Source of the DNA: Caulobacter ginsengisoli
GTDB lineage: Bacteria; Pseudomonadota; Alphaproteobacteria; Caulobacterales; Caulobacteraceae
Reading direction: 5' to 3'
Length of the DNA: 64,000 nt
Assembly (NCBI RefSeq): GCF_030814835.1
Contig: NZ_JAUSVS010000010.1
Coordinates: 88,408-152,407 of the forward strand
Shown here: one piece after another, positions 8,693-16,402 of the stretch
How positions within the stretch are numbered: position 1 is the first letter of the stretch
How the letters are laid out: each line of letters opens with the position of its first letter
The notes under the pieces: generated by a model
Told to the model about the DNA's origin: nothing
The model's input: only the letters and a program-made list of their open reading frames with translations
Database searches by the model: none
Position numbers and translations under genes: made by a program

Positions 8693-9142
8693 CTAAGCCC
8701 CGGCGCCGAACTCGGCCATCAGGCCCTGATAGGCCTCCAGCGGCGGGAAGTGGGTGAAGCTGTGGACCGCCGGGGTCCTGGCCCAGGGCAGGGCCTCGCT
8801 GGTGTAGGTCTCGATGAAGGGCGTAAACCAGCCGGCCTCGTCCAGCAGGGTGGCGCGGACATTGACCAGGTCCAGGCTGGGCGGGCGGGTGAACATCCAG
8901 CTCATGCAGTGGGGGCAGAAGAAGTGCCGGACCTCGCCATGCAGCCCGCCGATCGCCGGCTGGCCCTCTGTCACCGCGAACCCCGGGCCGGGGACGGCGA
9001 GGCTCAGGGAAAAGGCGCTGGCGGTCATCCGCTGGCAGCCGGTGCAGTGGCAGGCCATGGTCAGCATCGGCGGGGCGGTGATCTGGAACCGGACCTGGCC
9101 GCAGCGGCAGCCGCCGGCCCAAGGGAGGCTTGGTTGACTCAT
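8693..9142 (-). CDS. GFA-family zinc protein
   Basis: 149 aa. GFA (glutathione-dependent formaldehyde-activating enzyme-like) fold with zinc-binding cysteines in GGCRCGQVRF, ACHCTGCQR and FCPHCMSW. The founding enzyme was proposed to act on S-hydroxymethylglutathione, but most members have no proven reaction. The ATG at 9142 has AAGGAG eight bases upstream, which decides the start over the in-frame codon at 9190. It is divergent from the next gene with only 28 bp between starts. Two further GFA genes lie at 12566 and 39110. Confidence 0.85.
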   Translation of the reverse strand: MSQPSLPWAGGCRCGQVRFQITAPPMLTMACHCTGCQRMTASAFSLSLAVPGPGFAVTEGQPAIGGLHGEVRHFFCPHCMSWMFTRPPSLDLVNVRATLLDEAGWFTPFIETYTSEALPWARTPAVHSFTHFPPLEAYQGLMAEFGAGA

Positions 9143-9170
9143 CGGGGTCTCCTTTGCGATTCCGGTAATC

Positions 9171-9779
9171 ATGAAGGATAACTTCCTCAACCGCCTGCGG
9201 CTCCGCTGGCTGACCCTGGCCGAGATCGTGGGGGTCGCGGCGCTGCTGATCGCGGGGCTGGGTTACTGGGATTCGCATCGCGAGCGCACCCAGGAGGACC
9301 GCGAACGGGCCGCCGCCCGGGCCGAACGCCAGGCGGAGGCCAAGGCCCAGGTGCTTAAGGCAAGCTTCCTGATGATCGCCGAGCCGGAGGAGGACGGCGC
9401 GCGGCTGCGGCTGGCCTCGGCCAATCCCGATCAGGTCATCCAGACCCAGACCCTGTGGTTCCCCGCCCAGATCCGCCGCGCCCCGGCCGAGACCACCGGC
9501 AATCCGCGCCTGCAGTCCGAATGGCTCGAGTCCGGCCTGCGCAAGACCGATCTCAGGCGCGGCCGCCTGCCGGTCGTGGTGCAGACGGTCTATGTCGCCG
9601 ATGGCCAGACCCGCACCGACCGGGCCCTGTATTTCGTCGGCTTCAACCTCAAGTCCCGCCTGCTGCGCCCCGCCAGGCTCGAGCTGGAAGGCCTTTCCCT
9701 GTCCCGCCGCGATGTCGCCGGCGACCCGCAGGCGGCGGCCGATGAGGCCTGGGCCGTCAAGCCGGCCTTGCGGAAATAG
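9171..9779 (+). CDS. Membrane-anchored protein of unknown function
   Basis: 202 aa. One N-terminal membrane helix (about 16-33, LAEIVGVAALLIAGLGYW) is followed by an Arg/Glu/Ala-rich coiled coil (about 36-62) and a beta-rich domain (about 65-170) containing LWFPAQIR and GRLPVVVQTVYVADGQTRTDRA. I do not recognise the family. It is divergent from the GFA gene and is followed by another anchored protein with a similar lack of motifs; the two may form a pair in the envelope. Confidence 0.55.
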   Translation: MKDNFLNRLRLRWLTLAEIVGVAALLIAGLGYWDSHRERTQEDRERAAARAERQAEAKAQVLKASFLMIAEPEEDGARLRLASANPDQVIQTQTLWFPAQIRRAPAETTGNPRLQSEWLESGLRKTDLRRGRLPVVVQTVYVADGQTRTDRALYFVGFNLKSRLLRPARLELEGLSLSRRDVAGDPQAAADEAWAVKPALRK

Positions 9780-9826
9780 GCCCGTCGGGCTTGTCCCGGC
9801 GCGGCGAATGCGGCCTTCTTGGCGGC

Positions 9827-10450
9827 ATGAAACCGCTCTTCGGCATGGCCCTGCCCGCCCGCCATCTTGACCTGGTCCTGCTGGCCCAGGTCCTGCTGAC
9901 CCTGGGTCTGGTGACCATGACCCTGCTGACGCCCGGCGGATCGCCGGCGGCCGCGCCGGTGGAAGCCGAGGCGTCAGCGCCGCCCCCCGCCCGCATCTCC
10001 GAGCCCCGGATCGCCCATCCCAGGGAGGCCGCTGCGCCAACCTCCGTCGGCAAGCCGGCCAAGACCTCCGCCAGGGTTTCCAACCCCCGGCCGGCGCCAG
10101 AGCCAACCGCCGCGCCCCTGGTCGCGGTCGCCGACATGCCCGAGACCGGCGGGGACTACCGCAAGGCGCGGCGGCAGCTGCTGGCCAGGGGCTTCAAGCC
10201 CGCGCGCGTGGCGCCGCCGGAATGCCGGGGGCCGGAGCCATCCGTCGACGCCTGCTGGGGCGCGCTGGTGCAGTTCCCCGAGATCGAGATCTGCATGAAC
10301 GGCGCCCGGGGAGGCTGTGTCGGCTGGTGGCTGGCGCCGGACGGCCGGGTGCTGCGGATCCAGACCGCCGGCGAAACCGGCGCCATCCGCGACCGCCACT
10401 GGGCCAGTTCCGGCGAGCTGGCCGACCTGCCCACGGGCTGGCGGCCCTGA
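9827..10450 (+). CDS. Anchored or secreted Pro/Ala-rich protein of unknown function
   Basis: 207 aa starting MKPLFGMALPARH. There is an N-terminal hydrophobic segment (about 14-32), then an Ala/Pro-rich linker (about 37-95), then a compact C-terminal domain (about 108-207). Four cysteines (CRGPE, DACWG, EICMNG, GGCVGWW) in that domain could form two periplasmic disulphides. The upstream frame to 9791 reads through a repeat-like stretch and is unlikely to be coding. The family is not recognised. Confidence 0.5.
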   Translation: MKPLFGMALPARHLDLVLLAQVLLTLGLVTMTLLTPGGSPAAAPVEAEASAPPPARISEPRIAHPREAAAPTSVGKPAKTSARVSNPRPAPEPTAAPLVAVADMPETGGDYRKARRQLLARGFKPARVAPPECRGPEPSVDACWGALVQFPEIEICMNGARGGCVGWWLAPDGRVLRIQTAGETGAIRDRHWASSGELADLPTGWRP

Positions 10451-10457
10451 CGGCCGG

Positions 10458-10683
10458 CTAGGATCGGTCGACATTCAGGTGGGATAGCTCCAAACCACCC
10501 TTCAACCGTCATCGCCGGGCTTGTCCCGGCGACCCATAAACACCGGCAATGACGGTTGGCGGCGGCGCTGTCCGGTAGCGGCTTGACGCACCGAGTCTAT
10601 GGGTGGCAGGCACTTTGGCCGGCCATGACGGAATTTAGGTGGGAGTGTGAATCTCAGGGATCGATGAATGTCGATCGGACTTA
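10458..10683. repeat. Inverted-repeat element, copy 2 (same ends as 4619-5000)
   Basis: The ends CTAGGATCGGTCGACATTCA (left) and, in reverse, CTAAGTCCGATCGACATTCA (right) match those of the element at 4619-5000. Inside is a nested palindrome at 10503-10558: 10-bp outer arms CAACCGTCAT and an inner hairpin CGCCGGG-CTTGT-CCCGGCG. It occupies the gap between convergent genes, and the right end supplies the TAA stop of the serine hydrolase gene. No coding sequence seen. Confidence 0.65.
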
Positions 10684-11883
10684 GGCCTTGGCCGAGCCCA
10701 GGGCGTGGACCTGGGCGATCAGGCCATAGACGTTCAGCCCGATCCCCTGGGCCATCAGGGCCGGCTCCATGATGTTGTGGACCAGGAAGATCATCACCGA
10801 GCCGTCGGTGGGATCGGCCTGCCACCAGCCGCCGAACGCGCCCGGCCAGCTGACCGTACCGATGCCGCCCTTGCCGCGCGTGTACGAGGCGGTGGCGGGG
10901 TCGATCACCGTCGCCAGGCCCAGGCCAAAGCCGTGGCCGGTCCCGAAGGTCGGCATGCCGAACATCTGGGCTCCCAGACGCTGGTCGTCGGTCAGACGGT
11001 TGGTGGTCATCAGCTTCAGGGTTTGCGGCCGGAGCAGCTGTGGCCCCTCGCCGATGAACAGCCGGGCGAAGGCCAGATAGTCGTCCAGGGTCGACCACAG
11101 GCCCTGGCCGCCCGAGCAGTATTCCATGTCGGCCGGCCGCTCGGGCAGGGTCGAGCCGCCGGCGGCGGTGAGGCGGCGCACCAGCCTGCCGGTCTCGTCG
11201 CAGCCATAGAGCGTGGCGCGGCGGTCGGCCGGGGCGGTGAAGCCGGTGTCCTTCATGCCCAGCGGCTCGAAGACCCGCCGTTTCAGCACTTCGCCCAGCG
11301 GCGCCCCGTCGATGCGGGCGATCAGCTGGCCCAGCAGGTCGGTGGAATAGCCGTAGTTGAAGGCCGTCCCCGGCTGGGCGATCAGCGGCAGGGCGGCCAG
11401 GCCCGCGATCCAGTCGTCGGGTTTCACAGGGCTGTCGATGTCGCCGCCCAGGGCCTGGGCGTAGGCGTCGGAGAGGGGGCCAGGGTAGACGCCGCCATAG
11501 GTGAGGCCCGAGCGGTGGGTCAGCAGGTCGTCGAAGGTGATCGGCCGCGCGGCGGGGTCAGTCTGGTCCAGCGGCCCCCCCGGCGCGCGCAGCACCCGCA
11601 TGGCGGCGAACTCGGGGGCCACGCTGGCGATCGGGGTATCGAGCCCGATGCCCTTTTCCTCCAGAACGATCAGGGCCGCCAGCGAGGTGATCGGCTTGGT
11701 CATCGAGGCGATGCGGAAGAGGGTGTCGCGCTCGACCGGCAGGCCCGCCTCGCGGTCGCGCCAGCCGACCGTGGCCAGTTGGGCCACCGCGCCATTCCGC
11801 CAGACCAGGGCGGCGGCCCCGGCCACTTCCTCGGCCGCGACATAGGCCTCAATGGCCTTGGTGATGGAGTCCTGCGTCGTCAT
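10681..11883 (-). CDS. Beta-lactamase-fold serine hydrolase (EstB / class C-like)
   Basis: 400 aa. The penicillin-binding fold is shown by SMTKPITS (Ser-x-x-Lys) near residue 60 and a Tyr motif in YGYSTDLLGQL near 180, as in class C beta-lactamases and family VIII esterases. There is no signal peptide, which favours a cytoplasmic esterase over a true beta-lactamase. It is divergent from a TetR-family gene across a 65-bp AT-rich intergenic region, so it is probably that regulator's target. Its stop codon lies in the end of the repeat element at 10683. Confidence 0.85.
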   Translation of the reverse strand: MTTQDSITKAIEAYVAAEEVAGAAALVWRNGAVAQLATVGWRDREAGLPVERDTLFRIASMTKPITSLAALIVLEEKGIGLDTPIASVAPEFAAMRVLRAPGGPLDQTDPAARPITFDDLLTHRSGLTYGGVYPGPLSDAYAQALGGDIDSPVKPDDWIAGLAALPLIAQPGTAFNYGYSTDLLGQLIARIDGAPLGEVLKRRVFEPLGMKDTGFTAPADRRATLYGCDETGRLVRRLTAAGGSTLPERPADMEYCSGGQGLWSTLDDYLAFARLFIGEGPQLLRPQTLKLMTTNRLTDDQRLGAQMFGMPTFGTGHGFGLGLATVIDPATASYTRGKGGIGTVSWPGAFGGWWQADPTDGSVMIFLVHNIMEPALMAQGIGLNVYGLIAQVHALGSAKA

Positions 11884-11910
11884 GCCGTCCGTCCCGGAGA
11901 ATTTCGGCGC

Positions 11911-11936
11911 TATAAAATAGATCGATTATAAAATAG
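11911..11936. promoter_or_regulatory. AT-rich direct-repeat operator/promoter
   Basis: In the 65-bp gap between divergent genes, the 9-mer ATAAAATAG occurs at 11912-11920 and again at 11928-11936, one and a half helical turns apart, around the palindrome ATCGAT. This is strikingly AT-rich for this genome. It is the probable binding site of the adjacent TetR-type protein and overlaps promoters for both genes (inference). Confidence 0.5.
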
Positions 11937-11948
11937 CAAGCCACTAGA

Positions 11949-12569
11949 ATGCGTCGGATGACCGCGGACTCCGCAAACCCCCGCCGCCGGCCCAAGGGCG
12001 ACAAGCGCGAGCGCACCCGCGCCGCCCTGCTGGACGCCGCCCTGGCCCTGACCCGCGAGCAGGGCTTCGAACGCACCAGCCTGCAGGACATCGCCCGCAG
12101 GGCCGGCATGACCACCGGGGCCATCTACGGCAACTTCAGGAACCGCGACGGCCTCTACATGGCCCTGGCCGAGCGGCAGTGGGGCCCCATCCGGCCGGTC
12201 TTCGCGCCCGGCTCCAGCTTCGCCGACAAGATGGCGGCGGTGGCCGAGGCGGTGATCGCCGCCATTCCCGAACGGCGGGCGGCGGCGGTGGGGGCCCTGA
12301 CCTTCCGCGCCTACGCCCTGACCCATGCAGAGGTGGGCCAGCGGTTCCACGACGCCATGGCCTCGGGCTTCGAACTGGGCGCGGCCTGGCTGGCCACCCA
12401 GCTGGAGCCGGACGAGGCGCCGATGCCGCTGGACCAGCTGGTGCGGGTGATCAACGCCCTGATCGAGGGCCTGCTGTTCCAGCGCTTCCTGACCCCGGAT
12501 CTGATGCCGGACGACACCATCCGGGCGGCCTTCGCGGCGCTGGCGGGCCGGCGAGCCGCCGAAAACTAG
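11949..12569 (+). CDS. TetR-family transcriptional regulator
   Basis: 206 aa. The N-terminal TetR helix-turn-helix is clear: KRERTRAALLDAALALTREQGFERTSLQDIARRAGMTTGAIYGNFRNRDGL in sense, with the recognition helix around residues 45-60. The C-terminal half is helical and presumably binds a small ligand. Divergent from the serine hydrolase gene and probably its repressor. It could also start at the ATG at 11958. Its end overlaps the convergent GFA gene by CTAG. Confidence 0.88.
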   Translation: MRRMTADSANPRRRPKGDKRERTRAALLDAALALTREQGFERTSLQDIARRAGMTTGAIYGNFRNRDGLYMALAERQWGPIRPVFAPGSSFADKMAAVAEAVIAAIPERRAAAVGALTFRAYALTHAEVGQRFHDAMASGFELGAAWLATQLEPDEAPMPLDQLVRVINALIEGLLFQRFLTPDLMPDDTIRAAFAALAGRRAAEN

Positions 12570-12943
12570 TTCTCGCCCCCATCCTCATCGACGTAGCGCT
12601 CGGTCCCCGCCCCATCCAGCCGGCGCACCCGCGCCGCCGCCACCGTCTCCAGCGGCATCAGCCGGGCGTTGACGCCCATGCGGTCATGGGTCCGGTCGAC
12701 CGGCGCCCAGTGGGTGACGCAGCCGCAGGTCCTGCAGCGGTGGAACTCGATGGAGCGATCGTCCCACATGTATATGTCGGTGGCGTCCTGGGCCGGCTCG
12801 ATCGTCACATTGCGCGGCGAGTAGTAGGCCCAGAGCGTCCCGTAGCGCCGGCAGATCGAGCAGTTGCAGTCGGTGACCTCGGCCGGGGCGAGGGTGCAGG
12901 TCAGTTTGACCGCGCCGCAGTGGCAGGAGCTTTCGATCGTCAT
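12566..12943 (-). CDS. GFA-family zinc protein
   Basis: 125 aa. The zinc-binding pattern is complete: CHCGAVKL near residue 7, DCNCSICRR near 26, and RCRTCGC near 70. Same family as the proteins at 8693 and 39110 but clearly diverged. The ATG at 12943 follows the stop of the upstream membrane-protein gene by two bases, so the two are co-transcribed. The reaction is unknown for most GFA proteins. Its stop overlaps that of the TetR gene by CTAG. Confidence 0.85.
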   Translation of the reverse strand: MTIESSCHCGAVKLTCTLAPAEVTDCNCSICRRYGTLWAYYSPRNVTIEPAQDATDIYMWDDRSIEFHRCRTCGCVTHWAPVDRTHDRMGVNARLMPLETVAAARVRRLDGAGTERYVDEDGGEN

Positions 12944-12945
12944 GA

Positions 12946-13386
12946 TCAGTCGAACGCAGGCGCCGGCGAGGGCGGGCGCGCCGAGGCGATCTTCCAGGCG
13001 GCGATGGCGGCGATCAGCAGACCCAGGACCAGCGGCATCAGGCTCTCGGCCAGGCTGGGAGCGACGACCTGCAGGTTGGTGGTGTGGGTGCGTTGCACGG
13101 CGTTTTGGATGTTCAGGACCCGCTCCGCGGTGACCAGCGCCGCCAGGCCAAGGGCGCTCCACATCAGCACCTTCAGGACCCCGCCGGCCTGACCCCGGCC
13201 GTTGGGCAGGAAGACGGCGAGGATCAGGACCGGGACCAGCAGGATCAGGGTCAGCTTGACCACGGCGAAGGCGTCGAGGAACAGGTCCAGCAAGGATAAG
13301 CCGCCGCCCGCCACCTTGCTCAGCCAGAACACCAGGCCGGCGACCACCAGGGTCAGCCCGGCGAAGACGATGGACAGGATCTTCAT
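12946..13386 (-). CDS. Small integral membrane protein of unknown function
   Basis: 146 aa with about four membrane segments: ILSIVFAGLTLVVAGLVFWL, VKLTLILLVPVLILAVFL, GGVLKVLMWSALGLAALV and LMPLVLGLLIAAIAAW. No signature residues are recognised. It starts at the ATG at 13386 and ends two bases before the GFA gene, so the pair form a two-gene operon. Confidence 0.6.
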   Translation of the reverse strand: MKILSIVFAGLTLVVAGLVFWLSKVAGGGLSLLDLFLDAFAVVKLTLILLVPVLILAVFLPNGRGQAGGVLKVLMWSALGLAALVTAERVLNIQNAVQRTHTTNLQVVAPSLAESLMPLVLGLLIAAIAAWKIASARPPSPAPAFD

Positions 13387-13509
13387 GGCGCGGCCCCCGA
13401 CAGGCCGCCAGCTTGGCGCCGGACGGTGGCGGGGTCCAGGGCTTCGTCGGCCGTTGTCGGAGTCCGTTTTGATGATAAACTTACCCCAAAGCCACAACGG
13501 GAGGACGCC

Positions 13510-13884
13510 ATGGCGGCAGTCAGCTACATCACGGTCGGCACCAACGATCTGGAACGGGCCAAGACCTTCTACGACGCCCTGCTGGGCTCGATCGGCATGC
13601 GCGGCGTGCACGAGCCGGCCCAGGGCGGGCGGCTCTATGCCGGCCGGGGAACCGGGATGTTCGGGGTGCTCAACCCCCATGACGGCGGCAAGGCCAATGT
13701 CGGCAACGGGGTGATGGGCGGTTTCAGCTTCGACACGCCCGAAGAGGTCGCCGCCTTCCACGCCAAGGCGCTGGAACTGGGCGGAACCGACGAGGGCGCG
13801 CCGGGGCCGCGCGGGGCGACGGCCTATTTCGCCTATTTCCGCGACCCGGATGGCAACAAGCTGTGTGGATACAGGCTGGGCTAG
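13510..13884 (+). CDS. VOC-family protein (glyoxalase/dioxygenase-like)
   Basis: 124 aa. Vicinal-oxygen-chelate fold with two beta-alpha-beta-beta-beta modules: YITVGTNDLERAKTFYDALLGSIG at the N-terminus and AYFAYFRDPDGNKLCGYRLG at the C-terminus. Members are metal-dependent enzymes or binding proteins; substrate cannot be inferred. The ATG at 13510 is preceded by GGGAGGA. The gene is convergent with xerC and overlaps it by CTAG. Confidence 0.85.
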   Translation: MAAVSYITVGTNDLERAKTFYDALLGSIGMRGVHEPAQGGRLYAGRGTGMFGVLNPHDGGKANVGNGVMGGFSFDTPEEVAAFHAKALELGGTDEGAPGPRGATAYFAYFRDPDGNKLCGYRLG

Positions 13885-14798
13885 GCCCGCGGGTGGGCCT
13901 TGGCATAGGCCCCCATCAGCGCCGCCGCGTCGACCTGGGTATAGCGCTGGGTGGTCGACAGCGAGGCGTGGCCCAGCAGTTCCTGGATCGAGCGCAGGTC
14001 GGCGCCGGCCCCCAGCAGGTGGGTGGCGAAGCTGTGGCGCAGGGCGTGGGGGGTGGCGCGGTCGGAGAGGCCCAGGCGCCCGCGCAGGAGCTGAACGGTG
14101 GCCTGGACGTGGCGGGGGCTTAAGGGGCCGCCGCGTCTGGCGCGGAAGAGGGGCTCGTCGGGGTCCAGGCCAATGAAGGGCAGGGCCTTGAGATAGGCGT
14201 CGACCGCCGCTCGCACCACGGGCAGGGCCGGGACCAGGCGGGTCTTGCCGCCCTTGCCGGTGATCCGCAAGGTGTCGGCCAGCGGGGCGTCGGCGCGGCG
14301 CAGGCTGAGGGCTTCCGAGATCCGCAGGCCGCAGCCCCAGAGCAGGGTCAGCACTGCTTCGTCGCGGGCGCGTTCCCAGGGGGCCAGGTCGTCATCGGTC
14401 CCGGCCTCTTCCAGCATGCCGCGCGCCTGGTCCTCGCTGACCGGGCGAGGGGCGCCGGGGCGGACCTTGGGGCCGCGCACCAGGGTCAGGGCGGGGCAGG
14501 GTGTGCCCAGGCGTCGGTCGAGAAAACCGTGGAAACCGCGCACCGCCGACAGGGCCTGGCTGAGCGAGCGGGCCGACAGCGGGTGATCGCCTGAGCGGCG
14601 CCAGGCCAGGTAGGCGCGGATGTCGCCGGCGGTCAGGGTCCCATAGTCGGCCAGCGTGAGGGATTCGCCGCGATGACGGTCGAGGAAGGCGAGATAGGGG
14701 CCGACGGCGCCGGCATAGGCCTCGACCGTGCGGGGCGAGGCCCGGCGCTCATGCGTCAGGTGTTGCAGCCAGGCTTCCATGGCCTGGCGCGGAGTCAC
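13881..14798 (-). CDS. xerC: Tyrosine recombinase XerC
   Basis: 305 aa. Acts with XerD at dif to resolve chromosome dimers. A SAM-like core-binding domain (about 1-100) is followed by the catalytic domain with all expected residues: Arg159 (CGLRISE), Lys in GKGGKTR, His251 and Arg254 (HALRHSFATHLL), His277 (LGHASLSTTQRY) and nucleophile Tyr286. It overlaps the upstream DUF484 gene by 4 bp (ATGA), the conserved DUF484-xerC arrangement of proteobacteria. This placement favours housekeeping XerC over a mobile-element integrase. Confidence 0.92.
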   Translation of the reverse strand: MTPRQAMEAWLQHLTHERRASPRTVEAYAGAVGPYLAFLDRHRGESLTLADYGTLTAGDIRAYLAWRRSGDHPLSARSLSQALSAVRGFHGFLDRRLGTPCPALTLVRGPKVRPGAPRPVSEDQARGMLEEAGTDDDLAPWERARDEAVLTLLWGCGLRISEALSLRRADAPLADTLRITGKGGKTRLVPALPVVRAAVDAYLKALPFIGLDPDEPLFRARRGGPLSPRHVQATVQLLRGRLGLSDRATPHALRHSFATHLLGAGADLRSIQELLGHASLSTTQRYTQVDAAALMGAYAKAHPRA

Positions 14799-15475
14799 AG
14801 GACTGGCCAGCGTTCGGCCGTGCGCTCGAACACCCGGGCCAGGAAGGCCACAAGCTCCGAGCCCATGTCCGAGGTGAAGCCCTGGGCATCGGGCGAGCCG
14901 AAGGCCAGGATGCCCTGGCGGCTGGGGGACCAGAGGCCCAGGCGGACCAGGGCCATGGACTTGACCGAGCCGGCCCGCTCGCCGAACAGCGGCAGGGCGG
15001 GAGCGTGGAAGCCCATGCGGGCGACCTTCTGCGGGCCCAGGACCAGATCGACCTGGCCCTCGGCCAGGGCGACCCAGCCGGCGGGAATGCGGGCGGGGCC
15101 CTCCAGGGCGACCGAGGCGCCGGCCAGGCCAAGCCTGAGCGTGGCCAGTTCGTCGACGCGTCTTGCCAGATCGGAATGGTTCCTGGCTTCCAGGAGGTCG
15201 ATGACCGCCGCATGCGTCTGGGCCTGGGCGGCGAAGTTGGCTTTCGCGAGCGCCTCGAGCTGCTTGCGCACCCCCGATTCGCGCCTGTGGGCGGCGCTGA
15301 CCTTGGCGATGGCGGCCGGGCCGAAATCGACGAGATTGGCGGCGTCGAGCCTCAGGCCCAGCTCGGACAGCAGGGCTTCGTCCTGGCGCAACGTCTCGGG
15401 ATGAGCCCGCAGGAAGTCGCGGATGTCGCGGATGGCCTCGTCGCGCTCGATCCGAGCCTTGGCCGCATCCGACAT
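14795..15475 (-). CDS. DUF484 (GAF-like) protein
   Basis: 226 aa. DUF484 proteins contain a GAF-like domain and are found next to xerC in many proteobacteria; their function is unknown. The N-terminus reads IRDFLRAHPETLRQDEALLSELGLR, the typical family opening, followed by a short coiled coil and the GAF-like part to the end (GILAFGSPDAQGFTSDMGSELVAFLARVFE). The ATG at 15475 has a GGAGG site. The 3' end overlaps the xerC start. Confidence 0.88.
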   Translation of the reverse strand: MSDAAKARIERDEAIRDIRDFLRAHPETLRQDEALLSELGLRLDAANLVDFGPAAIAKVSAAHRRESGVRKQLEALAKANFAAQAQTHAAVIDLLEARNHSDLARRVDELATLRLGLAGASVALEGPARIPAGWVALAEGQVDLVLGPQKVARMGFHAPALPLFGERAGSVKSMALVRLGLWSPSRQGILAFGSPDAQGFTSDMGSELVAFLARVFERTAERWPVL

Positions 15476-15487
15476 GGTGAGTCCCTC

Positions 15488-16141
15488 CTAGAGGATGGAC
15501 TGACCCGTCTTGGCCCAGTCCGCCATGAACTGTTCAAGACCCTTGTCGGTTAACGGGTGCTTGAAGAGGGCGTCGAAAGTCGCCGGCGGGATGGTGGCGC
15601 AGTCGGCGCCCAGCAGGGCCGCCTGGGTGACGTGTTGCGCGGTGCGGATCGAGGCGGCGAGGATTTCGGTGTCGAAATCGTAGTTGTCGTAGATGGTGCG
15701 GATCTCCTGGATCAGCCCCATGCCGTCGGCCCCGTGGTCGTCCAGCCGGCCCAGGAAGGGCGAGATGTAGGTGGCGCCGGCCTTGGCGGCCAGCAGGGCC
15801 TGGGCGGCCGAGAAGCAGAGGGTGACGTTGGTCTGGATGCCTTCGCGGGCGAATTCGGCCGTGGCGATCAGGCCTTCCTTGGTCAGCGGCACCTTGACCA
15901 CCACATTGGTGGCGACCGCGGCGAGCTTGCGGCCCTCCTCCAGCATGGTCGGGGCGTCCATGGCGGCGACCTCGGCGCTCACCGGGCCCTCGACGAGACC
16001 GCAAATCTCGGCGATGACCTCCAGCATGGGACGTCCCGACTTGGCGATCAGCGTAGGATTGGTGGTCACGCCGTCCACCAGACCGGTTTTCGCCAGCTCG
16101 GCGAGGACGGCGGTGTCGGTGGTGTCGAGGAAGAGCTGCAT
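15488..16141 (-). CDS. fsa: FSA/TalC-type transaldolase
   Basis: 217 aa. Short TIM-barrel transaldolase of the fructose-6-phosphate aldolase/TalC class. Visible signatures are MQLFLDTTD at the start, [17 protein letters not shown], the Schiff-base lysine region [13 protein letters not shown], and [20 protein letters not shown]. In this class it serves either as the transaldolase of the pentose phosphate pathway or as an aldolase; sequence alone does not separate the two. It is divergent from priA across a region carrying two mirror-image hairpins. Confidence 0.9.
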   Translation of the reverse strand: MQLFLDTTDTAVLAELAKTGLVDGVTTNPTLIAKSGRPMLEVIAEICGLVEGPVSAEVAAMDAPTMLEEGRKLAAVATNVVVKVPLTKEGLIATAEFAREGIQTNVTLCFSAAQALLAAKAGATYISPFLGRLDDHGADGMGLIQEIRTIYDNYDFDTEILAASIRTAQHVTQAALLGADCATIPPATFDALFKHPLTDKGLEQFMADWAKTGQSIL

Positions 16142-16232
16142 CGGTCGGGCCTTTGGGGTTGGGCTGGGGGTTTTAGCGGTTCGGAGAAGCGGGAGCCACC
16201 TTCTTGGCGAATCAGCGACAGCCGCACCGGAA

Positions 16233-16385
16233 CCCTTCCTCCTCGATGGAGGAAGGGCAGGGTTGGTGGTGAGGGCTCGGGACATGGGCGAAAAGTGGGG
16301 GGTGGCGTGGTCGCCTCCCCGCATTCTTCCGGAAGCGCACTGCCACCACCACCATCCCCGCCCTTCCTCCATCGAGGAGGAAGGG
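16233..16385. repeat. Inverted pair of 25-bp hairpins in a divergent promoter region
   Basis: Hairpin 1 (16233-16257) has the 10-bp stem CCCTTCCTCC around TCGAT. Hairpin 2 (16361-16385) is its exact reverse complement, 103 bp away. The second ends 18 bp before the priA start. This belongs to the same broad class of intergenic inverted repeats as those at 18605, 35077 and 54237. Confidence 0.75.
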
Positions 16386-16402
16386 AGAAGCAAGGGGCAG
16401 CC

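Noticed and set aside
4824..8696. A 1290-codon open frame on the plus strand
   Set aside because: It runs antisense to the histidine kinase and out of frame through lepB; the translation is low-complexity Gly/Arg/Gln sequence typical of shadows in GC-rich coding DNA.
8589..10106. Upstream extension of the EF-hand gene to about 617 codons
   Set aside because: The extension is antisense to two plausible genes and has no domain; the ATG at 8588 starts the clear RHH-like domain.
13881..14798. XerC as the integrase of a mobile element
   Set aside because: Translational coupling to DUF484 is the standard chromosomal xerC arrangement, and no attachment repeats are seen.
15557..16402. N-terminal extension of PriA to about 1001 codons
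   Set aside because: It would read antisense through the transaldolase gene; the ATG at 16403 gives the family N-terminus.
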